NCBI GenBank assembly: GCA_002364005.1
Contig: DEXG01000036.1
Coordinates: 11,938-75,937, forward strand
Source of the DNA: Phycisphaerales bacterium UBA3190
Lineage (GTDB): Bacteria; Planctomycetota; Phycisphaerae; Phycisphaerales; UBA1924
Length of the DNA stretch: 64,000 nt
Direction of reading: 5' to 3'
Every line of letters begins with the position of its first letter. Position 1 is the first letter of the stretch. The notes under the pieces are model-generated. The model saw nothing but the letters and a program-made list of their open reading frames with translations, ran no database searches and was not told where the DNA came from. The position numbers were made by a program, and so were the translations under genes. Positions 16,812 through 25,087 of the stretch are shown here, one piece after another.

Positions 16812-17450
16812 TCAGCCCGCGAGTTCGCGGGCTTTTTTGATGAGCGCATCAACCTCATCCTGATCGCTGTAAGAATACAGCTTGATGACATGACGATCAG
16901 GCCCGATCAGTAGGAGCGACCCAGGGTGGTCGATGTTGCGGAACCCATCATCCGTGTTCAACTCGCCCAGATGGAAGTTCACGCCCATCAGCAGGATCTG
17001 GGTCATCTCCGGTGTACCGCTCCCGAACTTCCAGCGTGTGGGGTCGGCCTTGAACCCGTCTGCGTACCGCTTCATCACTTCTGGCGTATCAATCTCAGGG
17101 TCGATCGAGATACTGAGCAGTTGTAAGTCGGTATCCTGCGTCGCGTGTTGGATTTCTCGCATGGTGGCCGTCACCGTGGGGCAGATCAGCGGGCAGCTCG
17201 TGTAGAAGAACTCCACAACGGTGTATTTGCCATCGAGATAGGACTGATCGAACGCTTCGCCCTCCCGATCCACCAGATTAAAAGTCGGGATGAACAACGC
17301 CGAATACGGGTTTTCGTTCTCATTGAGGTCGATCACCTGCCCCTCAGGGATCCCGCCCGGCTTTGGTGCAAAGAAAAACCAGTAGATCATGATCCCGATG
17401 AAGGTGAGCACCAGAAGAGCAATTGAACGCAAGAGTACACGGGGGTTCAT
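16812..17450 (-). CDS. SCO1/SenC-family copper chaperone
   Basis: A 212-residue membrane-anchored thioredoxin-fold protein. One N-terminal helix (residues 8-27) anchors it in the membrane with the domain outside. Copper ligands are present: C86 and C90 in TSCPLICP, and H175 in IDHPGSLLLI. SCO proteins deliver copper to the CuA site of cytochrome c oxidase. ATG 17450 is chosen: TACGAT lies 5 nt upstream, and the frame beyond is antisense to nothing but lacks coding character. ctaB and an ABC exporter lie upstream on the same strand, supporting a role in oxidase maturation. Confidence 0.9.
   Translation of the reverse strand: MNPRVLLRSIALLVLTFIGIMIYWFFFAPKPGGIPEGQVIDLNENENPYSALFIPTFNLVDREGEAFDQSYLDGKYTVVEFFYTSCPLICPTVTATMREIQHATQDTDLQLLSISIDPEIDTPEVMKRYADGFKADPTRWKFGSGTPEMTQILLMGVNFHLGELNTDDGFRNIDHPGSLLLIGPDRHVIKLYSYSDQDEVDALIKKARELAG
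16814..16839 (+). terminator. Rho-independent terminator of pepP, inside the SCO gene end
   Basis: Perfect arms AGCCCGCGA and TCGCGGGCT (16814-16833), then six Ts. The stem is formed by the final codons (K-A-R-E-L-A-G-stop) of the convergent SCO gene. Confidence 0.85.
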
Positions 17451-17455
17451 ACCCG

Positions 17456-17461
17456 ATCGTA
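17456..17461 (-). promoter_or_regulatory. -10 element (TACGAT) 5 nt before the SCO start
   Basis: TACGAT-N5-ATG on the minus strand. It gives the SCO gene its own promoter although it follows the ABC permease by only 22 bp. Confidence 0.5.
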
Positions 17462-17472
17462 CGCACGCGGGC

Positions 17473-18237
17473 TTAGCTGGTTTGGCGAGAGCGTGAGATC
17501 GTCCAGGCCCCGAGCAGGATGCCGAACAACGCGAAGCCAATGGAGACGGACCAGGCGATAGCAGGGCTCATCTGATCGCTCATGCCAAGCGCATCCCGCA
17601 TCGCCGCGTGGGCCCAGGTCAGCGGGTTCACAAGCGTGATGACCCGCAACCAGCCCGCGGCATCCTCAACCGGAAACACCGCCCCCGACACGAGCCACAT
17701 GGGCATCAGCACCGCGTTCATCACCCCATGGAACCCTTGGGTCGAATCCACGATCCAAGCCAGTGCCAACCCCAGCCCGATCAGCGCGATCGAGATGCAG
17801 GCCAACGCCGCGATCGCTCCGAGGGCACCGACCAGCGTCAGTTCGTGCCCCAGCAGCGGGAGTGTGAGCAGTACGACCATGGCCTGTATCAGAGCGATCA
17901 GACTCCCAGCACCGATCTTGCTCAGGGCGATCGACCAGCCCGGGGCGGGGGACACAAGAGCCGCCCGGAGCACACCGTCCTGACGATCCTGAATCAATGA
18001 GATGGACGCAAAGATTGAGGCGAACATCACGGTCAGCGAAGCCATGCCCGGGATGGTGTACGCCGTCAGATTCGACTGCCCGCCTGCGACATCGCCCACG
18101 GCCTTGGAGAAGCCCCCAACGATGAACAGCCAGATCAGCAGCGGGGTCGCGATCGACGCGATAATGCGCGATGGTTGGCGCATCTGACGAATCAGCTCCC
18201 TTTTGCTCAACGCAGACATGGCACGCAAACCGATCAC
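17473..18237 (-). CDS. ABC-2 type exporter permease
   Basis: A 254-residue permease with six hydrophobic segments, of the ABC-2/daunorubicin-resistance type. The conserved central region has ASISLIQDRQDGVLRAALVSPAPGWSIALSKI and WLVSGAVFPVEDAAGWLRVITLVNPLTWA. It forms the membrane part of the exporter with the ATPase encoded immediately upstream. The GTG start at 18237 overlaps the ATPase stop (GTGA); an internal ATG at 18219 is the alternative. Substrate is unknown, but the linkage to ctaB and SCO suggests a part in cytochrome oxidase or copper homeostasis. Confidence 0.82.
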   Translation of the reverse strand: MIGLRAMSALSKRELIRQMRQPSRIIASIATPLLIWLFIVGGFSKAVGDVAGGQSNLTAYTIPGMASLTVMFASIFASISLIQDRQDGVLRAALVSPAPGWSIALSKIGAGSLIALIQAMVVLLTLPLLGHELTLVGALGAIAALACISIALIGLGLALAWIVDSTQGFHGVMNAVLMPMWLVSGAVFPVEDAAGWLRVITLVNPLTWAHAAMRDALGMSDQMSPAIAWSVSIGFALFGILLGAWTISRSRQTS

Positions 18238-19127
18238 GGGTTCACCCCCGTCTGGGTTCGGATCGAGTAGACATCCTCGAGCGTGGGCGGGGCGAGCGTC
18301 AATGACGCGGATGGAATCGGACACCCCTCAAGCAGATCCGCACGGGCGTGGGGGACGATGAGCAATCGGTCGATCCGATGGGCTTGAAATCCTTCTGTTT
18401 GCAGCCACGAGGCGAGGCGGTCGATGTCTGATTCTTCCTGGGCCACGATCCGGAGCACCCGCTCGCCAAGCGTCGAACGCAGCGCCTTGGGTGTATCGAT
18501 GCAGACGCTGTGGCCCTCACGCATCATGACGACCCGGTCGGCACGCTCCGCCTCATCGATCAGGTGCGTCGCCAGCAGGACCGTCATGCCGAGCGATTGA
18601 CGGACCCGAAGCATCGAATCCCAGAACGATCGCCGTGCATCGATATCGAGCCCGGTTGTTGGCTCGTCGAGCAGCAGCACGCTCGGGTGCGGGATCAACG
18701 CCCGAGCCAGATCGGCCCTTCGAGCCAGACCGCCAGAGAGATGCCGAACCTGCTCACCGATGCGATCAGCAATACCAAGCTCCGCAACAACAGAATCGAT
18801 ACGGCCCTTTGTCGTCGCTCGATCTAAGCCGTGCATCGCTCCTGCCAACTGGAGGTTTTCACGAACCGTGAGCAGGACATCAAGCGCAGGTGTCTGAAAG
18901 ACGACCGACAACCCAGCCCGGGATGTCGGTGAAATCAACGCACCCGATTCCGGTCGTATCGTCTGCGATATCACACCCATCAGGGTCGATTTGCCTGATC
19001 CATTGGGACCAAGCATCGCCAGCATTTCCCGATCAGCACTGAGCGAGAAGCCGTCAAGGGCCACACGATCCGGTTCGCCCTTACGGCGGTAGACAACACG
19101 CAGGTCTCGCACTTCGATGGCGCTCAA
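18234..19127 (-). CDS. ABC exporter ATP-binding subunit
   Basis: A 297-residue ATPase: Walker A GPNGSGKST near residue 40, Q-loop in VFQTPALD, signature LSGGLARRADLARAL, Walker B VLLLDEPTTGLD and the switch His in LLATHLIDEA. The family is the CcmA/NatA-like exporters that pair with ABC-2 permeases. The likely start is TTG 19127, overlapping the ctaB stop (TTGA), with no better ATG nearby. It acts with the permease that overlaps its 3' end. Confidence 0.88.
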   Translation of the reverse strand: MSAIEVRDLRVVYRRKGEPDRVALDGFSLSADREMLAMLGPNGSGKSTLMGVISQTIRPESGALISPTSRAGLSVVFQTPALDVLLTVRENLQLAGAMHGLDRATTKGRIDSVVAELGIADRIGEQVRHLSGGLARRADLARALIPHPSVLLLDEPTTGLDIDARRSFWDSMLRVRQSLGMTVLLATHLIDEAERADRVVMMREGHSVCIDTPKALRSTLGERVLRIVAQEESDIDRLASWLQTEGFQAHRIDRLLIVPHARADLLEGCPIPSASLTLAPPTLEDVYSIRTQTGVNP

Positions 19128-20095
19128 AGCAGCAACCCCCGTACACCCGCCTCAGCGACCAGCACGATCAGATACACCGGGAGGTGAATGATTGAGCCGA
19201 AAAACGCGACCTTGGCCGCTTTATCACTGCGTGAAATGGCGAACTTCAGACTGAGCCACACCATCATCAGGCCCAACAGCACCGATGCGGTCCCTGTGGC
19301 CCAGCCGCTGAGTTCGGGGGTGATCCGTAACGGCAGCAAGCCCGCGGGGATCAGCAATGCTGAGGTAATCACCATGGTGGCCGCGGTGTGATTCCCGATC
19401 GGATCCACGATCGGGAGCATCCTGAACCCGCCCAGCTCGTAATCAATGCGGCACATCCAGGCGATGGCAAAGAAGTGGGGCAGCTGCCAGAGGAACATGA
19501 TGCAGAACAGCATCAGCCCGACCGGCTCAACCAACGGGGCAAATCCTGTCCCCGTGGCGACCGCAGTCGTGCCGATCATCGTTGGCAATGCACCGGGTAC
19601 CGCCCCGATGAGTGTATTGGTAATGGTAATGGGCTTGAGCGGCGTGTAGATCAGCACATACGACGCGGTTGTTGCCAGCGCCACCAGCGCCGGGAGCATC
19701 CCGGCGGTGAAACCAAGGATCGCACACCCAAGTACGGTCATGCCCAAGCCGAATAGGAGCACGAATCGGGATGAGAGTCGCCGTGAGGGAATCGGGCGGA
19801 CCCGGGTGCGTTTCATCAACGCGTCACGATCGGATTCGTACCACATGTTGAGTGCGTTGGCACCGCCGGAAGCGATCGCCGTACCGAGCCCGACACCGAT
19901 GATGAGCCGAACCCAATCGAATGCCGTCTCAACGCCGTAATGGAGCCCACCAAGCCCCAGCCCGACCAACGCGGTGATGGTCACCAGCTTGGTAATTCCG
20001 GGTTTGGTCAGTTCTTTGCACGCAGAGAAAATCGAGCCAGATGCTCCGGATTCATCGCTGATCGCGACCGTTTCACTGTGTGTCGGCGTGCTCAC
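19124..20095 (-). CDS. ctaB: Protoheme IX farnesyltransferase (heme O synthase)
   Basis: A 323-residue UbiA-family enzyme that attaches farnesyl to heme B, giving heme O for terminal oxidases. About nine membrane helices are visible. The prenyl-diphosphate motif reads NALNMWYESDRDALMKRTRVRP, and TSYVLIYTPLKPITITNTLIGAVPGALP is the typical second conserved block. The start is GTG 20095, with TACGAT 5 nt upstream. It heads a ctaB-ATPase-permease set with coupled stops and starts, followed by SCO. Confidence 0.92.
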   Translation of the reverse strand: MSTPTHSETVAISDESGASGSIFSACKELTKPGITKLVTITALVGLGLGGLHYGVETAFDWVRLIIGVGLGTAIASGGANALNMWYESDRDALMKRTRVRPIPSRRLSSRFVLLFGLGMTVLGCAILGFTAGMLPALVALATTASYVLIYTPLKPITITNTLIGAVPGALPTMIGTTAVATGTGFAPLVEPVGLMLFCIMFLWQLPHFFAIAWMCRIDYELGGFRMLPIVDPIGNHTAATMVITSALLIPAGLLPLRITPELSGWATGTASVLLGLMMVWLSLKFAISRSDKAAKVAFFGSIIHLPVYLIVLVAEAGVRGLLL

Positions 20096-20100
20096 GCATA

Positions 20101-20106
20101 ATCGTA
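20101..20106 (-). promoter_or_regulatory. ctaB: -10 element (TACGAT) 5 nt before ctaB
   Basis: TACGAT-N5-GTG on the minus strand, no ribosome site; predicted leaderless promoter of the ctaB operon. Confidence 0.55.
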
Positions 20107-20111
20107 GTCCC

Positions 20112-21266
20112 TCAGGGGACGATCACCTCAGCCCAGACAGGGAAATGATCCGATGGGAACTGGTCCGCATCGCCCGGATCTCGCCAGACCCCTGTCTCGG
20201 TGACCGTGATCCCTGAGGAGGGCAGCACATAATCAACCCGCAACCCAAACCGGGCGGTATCGGTGCGGTCGAGCTTCTCGACCCGAATCGACGACGCCGG
20301 GTGCGTATCGTCGGCGATGAGATCGCTCGAGAAGAGCTGGGAGAACATGGTCATATCCACGCCGCTGCCATCTGCCGGATCGCAGTTCAGATCGCCAAGT
20401 ATCACGAAGTTCGCATCCAGCTTCAACCCGCCCGTCTTCCCAGCATCGTCATACAGCGCGGGCTCGCCGTCGATGTAGGCTCGGATCAACGCGATCTCAT
20501 CGTGATTGCGGAGCACATTGCGCCGTTCAGGACCATCGAACGCCGGCGGGGTCGGGTGGGAGATCAAGGCGTGCAGCACGGTCCCATTGGGAAGCTGGAT
20601 TGGTACATCGGCGAAGTTCTTCGAAGCGAGCCGCATCGCGTCCCATTCCTCGTCGCTGTACCAGGGGGTGCCGTCTTCGTTCATGGGGGCGGTGTGCCCG
20701 GGCAGGTCTTTCCACAGGAACTGCTGAAAAGTGCGGATCTGATCAGCCCTGATCTGCAACTTCGGGTGCACCAGCAGGGCCATCCCGTACTGACCGGGGA
20801 AGGTCCCGAACCCGAAGCAGTCATTCCCATACGCTCGCTGACTATCGGTTTGGCCATCAGCTGTCATCTCGGGCAGTGTCGCGTCGACCGTCCCCGAGTT
20901 GTCGAGATCGAAGCCCGAATGCAGCCCGGTATTAGTCGCGGGCGTGTAGGTGTCGAACCGGATCGGCTGGAGCCCCTCGCCCTGCGAGGTGGCCAGGTAG
21001 TTGTAGACGAACTTCTCTGCGTTGCTGGGCCCCTCATCATCACTGACCGCGATCTCATTGAGCAGGATGATGTTGGGCCGCAGACGCTGGATCACCGCCG
21101 CGATGGCCTGCAGCCGCTCGTTGTCGGCTCCGTTGAGATCTTCATCGCGCACATCCTCGATATTGAAGGTCGCGATACGAAGGGCAACGGGCTGCGTTTC
21201 GGACGCTTTGGCCGCCGAAATCGAACAGGCGAGGACGAAAAGTACGATCAGTCGTGTGGCTATCAT
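20112..21266 (-). CDS. Secreted endonuclease/exonuclease/phosphatase-family protein
   Basis: A 384-residue exported protein: signal peptide MIATRLIVLFVLACSISAAKA, then an EEP-fold domain. Active-site landmarks are ATFNIEDV, LLNEIAV (catalytic Glu), HALISHPTPPAF, VILGDLNCDP (Asp/Asn) and the terminal SDHFPVWAEV (Asp-His pair). The family hydrolyses phosphodiester bonds in DNA, lipids or nucleotides; the substrate here is unknown. ATG 21266 follows an AAAGG site. It is separated from ctaB by only 16 bp but has the ctaB promoter between, so the two are probably separate units. Confidence 0.82.
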   Translation of the reverse strand: MIATRLIVLFVLACSISAAKASETQPVALRIATFNIEDVRDEDLNGADNERLQAIAAVIQRLRPNIILLNEIAVSDDEGPSNAEKFVYNYLATSQGEGLQPIRFDTYTPATNTGLHSGFDLDNSGTVDATLPEMTADGQTDSQRAYGNDCFGFGTFPGQYGMALLVHPKLQIRADQIRTFQQFLWKDLPGHTAPMNEDGTPWYSDEEWDAMRLASKNFADVPIQLPNGTVLHALISHPTPPAFDGPERRNVLRNHDEIALIRAYIDGEPALYDDAGKTGGLKLDANFVILGDLNCDPADGSGVDMTMFSQLFSSDLIADDTHPASSIRVEKLDRTDTARFGLRVDYVLPSSGITVTETGVWRDPGDADQFPSDHFPVWAEVIVP

Positions 21267-21324
21267 GGTGTACCTTTGATCGGTCAGTTCGGGCGATACA
21301 AGCCAATGAACAGGGCCGGTTTAT

Positions 21325-21398
21325 GCCCCCGTAGCTCAGCTGGATAGAGCACCGGACTTCTAATCCGACGGTCGCAGGTTCGAATCCTGCCGGGGGTG
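21325..21398 (+). tRNA. tRNA-Arg (anticodon TCT)
   Basis: A complete cloverleaf of 74 nt without encoded CCA. The acceptor GCCCCCG pairs with CGGGGGT (one G-U pair), the D arm contains AGCTCAGCTGGATAGAGC, the anticodon loop CTTCTAA gives TCT (reads AGA), and the T loop is GGTTCGAATCC. It lies between two minus-strand genes. Confidence 0.95.
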
Positions 21399-21402
21399 TT
21401 TT

Positions 21403-22353
21403 CTATTTCGGCACGAGCGCTTCGAGTACTTCATCGAGTGTTCCGTACCTGAACTTGAAACCCTCATCTTGCAACCTTCGGGGCATGCAGTATCGCCCGT
21501 AGAGCACCAGATCGGGGTCCGTATCGAGCACGGTGGCACACATGAGCCGAAGCCCAATCTCAGGGCCCGGCAGCGCGATGGGCTGCCCCAGTCGCTTGCG
21601 AAGCGCCCGCATGAACTGCATGTAGGACACGGGCTCGGGTGCCGTGGCGATGTATACCCCGCTGCGAGTGTCATTGGTCAGGGCATCTTCGAAGATGCGA
21701 TTCATGTCGTGTTCGTGGATCCAACTGATACCCTGCGTGCCCGAACCCACACGCCCGCCGAGCCCGAGCCGGGCCACCCGTCGCAGAGTCGGGAACGCTC
21801 CGCCCTCACGCCCGAGCACGAAGCTGGTCCGCAGCACCACGCCGCGTGTCGAGTCGGGGCAGGCCTTGGCAAACGCCGCTTCCCATGCCTGGCCCACCGT
21901 CGGCGCGAGCCCATACCCGAAGGGTGAAGATTCATCACACACCACGCTGGGCGGATCGCCGTAGATATGGGCCGTGCTCATCTGCACCCAAACCAACGGC
22001 TGATGATCAATCTGAGCGAAAGCCTCCCCCAGCACACGCGTCGATTCCACCCGCGATCGCAGGATCTCATCGCAGCGTGCGGGCGTCTTTCGACAATCAA
22101 CCGATCGTCCCGCAAGGTTCAACACATGGGTGCAGTTGTGTAGAACCCTGGTCCAATCGCCCAGACTACGCCCATCCCATGATTCGAAAGAGATCCGATC
22201 CGAGGATTGGGCCAACCGGGGCTCAGACCGGCTGAGAATCACGATCTCCCAATCCGCCTCGGGCTGTTCGAGCAGGTGTTGTGCAAAGGTCGTGCCGAGA
22301 TAGCCACTGCCGCCTGCTATGACAAGCTTTTTGCGTGCATGCACCTTTGACAT
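21403..22353 (-). CDS. TIGR01777-family NAD-dependent epimerase (YfcH-like)
   Basis: A 316-residue Rossmann-fold protein. The dinucleotide motif is VIAGGSGYLGTTFAQHLL near residues 11-28. VLNLAGRSVDCRKTP, SSPFGYGLAPTVGQAWEAA, GRVGSGTQGISWIHEHDM and the DUF1731-type end PRRLQDEGFKFRYGTLDEVL identify the TIGR01777/YfcH group of extended SDR proteins, whose substrate is not known. The ATG has AAGGGG about 9 nt upstream. It is divergent from the cystathionine beta-synthase gene and its stop is 4 bp from the tRNA. Confidence 0.85.
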   Translation of the reverse strand: MSKVHARKKLVIAGGSGYLGTTFAQHLLEQPEADWEIVILSRSEPRLAQSSDRISFESWDGRSLGDWTRVLHNCTHVLNLAGRSVDCRKTPARCDEILRSRVESTRVLGEAFAQIDHQPLVWVQMSTAHIYGDPPSVVCDESSPFGYGLAPTVGQAWEAAFAKACPDSTRGVVLRTSFVLGREGGAFPTLRRVARLGLGGRVGSGTQGISWIHEHDMNRIFEDALTNDTRSGVYIATAPEPVSYMQFMRALRKRLGQPIALPGPEIGLRLMCATVLDTDPDLVLYGRYCMPRRLQDEGFKFRYGTLDEVLEALVPK

Positions 22354-22403
22354 ACGAATCCCCTTGCGTAATGCGGCCCGGTCGTTTTATGCCCACCAGA
22401 CCC

Positions 22404-22409
22404 TATGAT
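22404..22409 (+). promoter_or_regulatory. -10 element (TATGAT) 6 nt before the CBS gene
   Basis: TATGAT-N6-ATG. It fixes the start at 22416 rather than the upstream in-frame ATG at 22335. Confidence 0.6.
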
Positions 22410-22415
22410 GAGTCT

Positions 22416-23834
22416 ATGCAAACAGCCACCAATCCTGACACCGCTCAGACCAGAACCGCCCCAATCGTCGACAACATCCTCGAGGCGATCGGCAACACAC
22501 CGCTCGTCAAGCTCAACAAGATCGTCGAGCCCGGCTCCGCCACGGTCTACGCCAAGTGCGAGTTCATGAACCCCGCGGGGTCGATCAAGGACCGCATGGC
22601 CAGTTACATCATCAACAGAGCCGAGGAAGAGGGCCTGCTCAAGCCCGGCGGCACCATCGTCGAGAACACCTCGGGCAACACCGGCATGGGTGCCGCGATG
22701 ACCGCAGCCGTCAAGGGCTACAAGGCCGTCTTCACCATGCCCGACAAGATGAGCCAGGAGAAGATCGATGGCCTTCGTGCCTTCGGCGCCACCGTCATCA
22801 TCACACCCACCGATGTGCCCGGCGATTCGCCAGATCACTATGTCAATGTCGCCAAGCGTGTGGCCGAGGAAACACCCAACTCGTTCTATATGGACCAGTA
22901 CCACTCGCAGTGGAACATCGAAGCCCATGAGGTATTGACCGGTAAAGAACTCTACGAGCAGACCGACGGCGGCAAGGTCGACGCGATCGTCGTCGGCACC
23001 GGCACCGGCGGCACTGTCTCGGGCATCGGGCGCTACTTCAAGAAGATGGGGGCCAAGACCCAGATCATCGGCGTCGATCCGCTCGGCTCGGTCCATTACC
23101 ACTTCTTCAAAACCGGCACGCTCCCGACCCCCTATGTCTACAAGGTGGAGGGGTTGGGCGAGGACATCAAGTGTGAGGCCTTCGACCCCAGCGTCGTCGA
23201 CGAGATGTACCAGGTCAATGACTACGAGTGCTTCACAACCGCACGCCGACTCACCCGTGAAGAGGGCCTCTTCGCCGGTGGCTCATCGGGCGGCATGGTC
23301 CACATCGCCTGCCAGGTCGCCAAGGAGATGGGGCCGGGCAAGACCGTGATCGCGATCTGTCCCGACTCGGGTACCCGCTATGTCACCAAGTACCTCAGCG
23401 ACGAGTGGATGAAGATGCACGGCTTCCTCGAGCCCGAGAAGGGTCTGGGGCTCATCGAAGACCTGATCGCACCGGGCGCCAGCGTCGTGACCATCCCCGA
23501 GAACGCTCCTGTCAGCGAAGCCGTGCACGCCCTTCGTGAGAACGGCATCTCGCAGGTCCCTGTCGTCAACAGCGACGGCAAGCCCATCGGCATCATCCAC
23601 GAGGTCGATGTGCTCCGCGGGCTCCACGGCAACTCGATCGCGATGAACACCCCCGCCAAGGACATCATGAACCCCATCGGTGGGCTCCTGCATCCCAAAG
23701 CACGCGTGGAAGAACTCTACGGCATCTTCGAGACCGACCATGTCGCGATCGTCATCGACGGCGCGGACATCAAGGGCGTGGTCTCCAAGATCGACCTCAT
23801 CGAACACCTGGGCAAGATCAATAGCAAAAGCTGA
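22416..23834 (+). CDS. Cystathionine beta-synthase with C-terminal CBS domains
   Basis: A 472-residue PLP enzyme. The N-terminal ~330 residues are the fold-type II synthase: GNTPLVKLNKIV, PLP lysine K58 in NPAGSIKDRMAS, VENTSGNTGMGAA, GTGTGGTVSGIGRYFKK and GGSSGGMV. The C-terminal ~110 residues form a pair of CBS regulatory domains (ASVVTIPENAPVSEAVHALRE, SQVPVVNSDGKPIGI). This arrangement fits cystathionine beta-synthase: serine plus homocysteine gives cystathionine. The gamma-lyase gene that follows 30 bp later completes reverse transsulfuration to cysteine. A plain cysteine synthase is the alternative, but those lack CBS domains. Confidence 0.88.
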   Translation: MQTATNPDTAQTRTAPIVDNILEAIGNTPLVKLNKIVEPGSATVYAKCEFMNPAGSIKDRMASYIINRAEEEGLLKPGGTIVENTSGNTGMGAAMTAAVKGYKAVFTMPDKMSQEKIDGLRAFGATVIITPTDVPGDSPDHYVNVAKRVAEETPNSFYMDQYHSQWNIEAHEVLTGKELYEQTDGGKVDAIVVGTGTGGTVSGIGRYFKKMGAKTQIIGVDPLGSVHYHFFKTGTLPTPYVYKVEGLGEDIKCEAFDPSVVDEMYQVNDYECFTTARRLTREEGLFAGGSSGGMVHIACQVAKEMGPGKTVIAICPDSGTRYVTKYLSDEWMKMHGFLEPEKGLGLIEDLIAPGASVVTIPENAPVSEAVHALRENGISQVPVVNSDGKPIGIIHEVDVLRGLHGNSIAMNTPAKDIMNPIGGLLHPKARVEELYGIFETDHVAIVIDGADIKGVVSKIDLIEHLGKINSKS

Positions 23835-23864
23835 TCGCCACACAAATCAGAAGGACAGCGATAC

Positions 23865-25022
23865 ATGGAAGTTTCAGGCACCCACGATTTCGGGACCCGC
23901 GCGATCCACGCCGGGCAACGACCCGACCCCAGCACCGGCGCGATCATGACGCCGATCTACCAGACCTCGACCTTCGTCCAGCAATCGCCGGGCAAGATCA
24001 TCGGCGAGTACGACTACTCCCGTGCAGCCAACCCGACCCGCGCCGCACTCGAGGCCAACATCGCCAATCTCGAAGGCGGCAAGCACGGGCTCTGCTTCGC
24101 TTCGGGCGTCGCGGCAACCGGCGCTGTGATCCACCTGCTCAGCAGCGGCGACAAGGTTCTGCTCGGTGACGATGTTTACGGAGGCACCAACCGGCTCTTC
24201 AACCGCGTCTTTGCTCAGCTCGGCATCGAGACCGTCATGGTCGACATGACCGATCTCGACGCGGTCAAAGAAGCCATCGACGAGCGCACCAAGCTCATCT
24301 GGCTGGAAACCCCGACCAACCCGACGCTCAAGATCGCCGACATCAAGGCCGTCGCCGAGATCGCCAAGGCCAACAAGGTGACCCTCGCGGTCGACAACAC
24401 CTTCGCGACCCCGTTCCTGCAGAACCCGCTCTCGCTGGGTGCGGATATTGTCTGCCACTCGACCACCAAGTACATCGGTGGCCACAGCGACTCGATCGGT
24501 GGCGTGCTCGTCACAAACGACCCGGACCTGCATCAGCGGCTCAAGTTCATCCAGCTCTCCGAGGGGGCCGTCCCCGGCATCATGGAGTGCTTCCTGCTGC
24601 TGCGCTCCACCAAGACCCTCCATGTCCGCATGCAGCGTCACTGCGAGAACGCCGCCAAGATCGCCGACCACCTCAACAACCACCCTAAGGTCGAGAAGGT
24701 CATCTACCCGGGCCTCGAATCGCACCCCCAGCACGAACTGGCCAAACGCCAGATGTGCGGGTTCGGCGGCATGATCACCATCTACATCAAGGGCGGGCTC
24801 GAAGAATCCCGTGCCATGCTCGAGAAGACACACCTCTTCGCCTGTGCCGAATCACTCGGCGGCGTCGAGTCCCTCATCGAGCATCCCGCCATTATGACCC
24901 ACGCATCCGTCCCCGCCGAGCACCGTGCCAAGCTTGGCATCACGGATAACCTCGTGCGTCTGAGCGTCGGTATCGAAGGCGTCGATGACCTCATCGCCGA
25001 CCTGGATCAGGCACTCGGCTAA
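23865..25022 (+). CDS. Cystathionine gamma-lyase/synthase family PLP enzyme
   Basis: A 385-residue Cys/Met metabolism PLP enzyme: YSRAANPTRAALE, FASGVAATGAV, SGDKVLLGDDVYGGTNRLF, ETPTNPTLKI, VDNTFATP, the Schiff-base lysine K202 in HSTTKYIGGHSD, and the end CAESLGGVESLIEHPAIMTH followed by RLSVGIE. Next to cystathionine beta-synthase the most likely role is gamma-lyase: cystathionine to cysteine, 2-oxobutyrate and ammonia. Gamma-synthase (MetB) cannot be excluded from sequence. ATG 23865 has AAGGA upstream. A terminator follows. Confidence 0.9.
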   Translation: MEVSGTHDFGTRAIHAGQRPDPSTGAIMTPIYQTSTFVQQSPGKIIGEYDYSRAANPTRAALEANIANLEGGKHGLCFASGVAATGAVIHLLSSGDKVLLGDDVYGGTNRLFNRVFAQLGIETVMVDMTDLDAVKEAIDERTKLIWLETPTNPTLKIADIKAVAEIAKANKVTLAVDNTFATPFLQNPLSLGADIVCHSTTKYIGGHSDSIGGVLVTNDPDLHQRLKFIQLSEGAVPGIMECFLLLRSTKTLHVRMQRHCENAAKIADHLNNHPKVEKVIYPGLESHPQHELAKRQMCGFGGMITIYIKGGLEESRAMLEKTHLFACAESLGGVESLIEHPAIMTHASVPAEHRAKLGITDNLVRLSVGIEGVDDLIADLDQALG

Positions 25023-25042
25023 ACCACAATCTGTCTCCATGA

Positions 25043-25074
25043 AAAAGGCCTCCCAATCGGGAGGCCTTTTCAGT
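25043..25074. terminator. Bidirectional terminator between CGL and MsrBA genes
   Basis: Arms AAAAGGCCTCCC (25043-25054) and GGGAGGCCTTTT (25059-25070), with a 4-nt AATC loop. Flanking A and T runs let it work for both converging genes. Confidence 0.88.
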
Positions 25075-25087
25075 TGGTGAACGCAGA

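Noticed and set aside
20301..21347. Plus-strand open frame of 348 codons
   Set aside because: Antisense to the secreted EEP-family gene, which has a signal peptide and catalytic motifs; no coding features on the plus strand.
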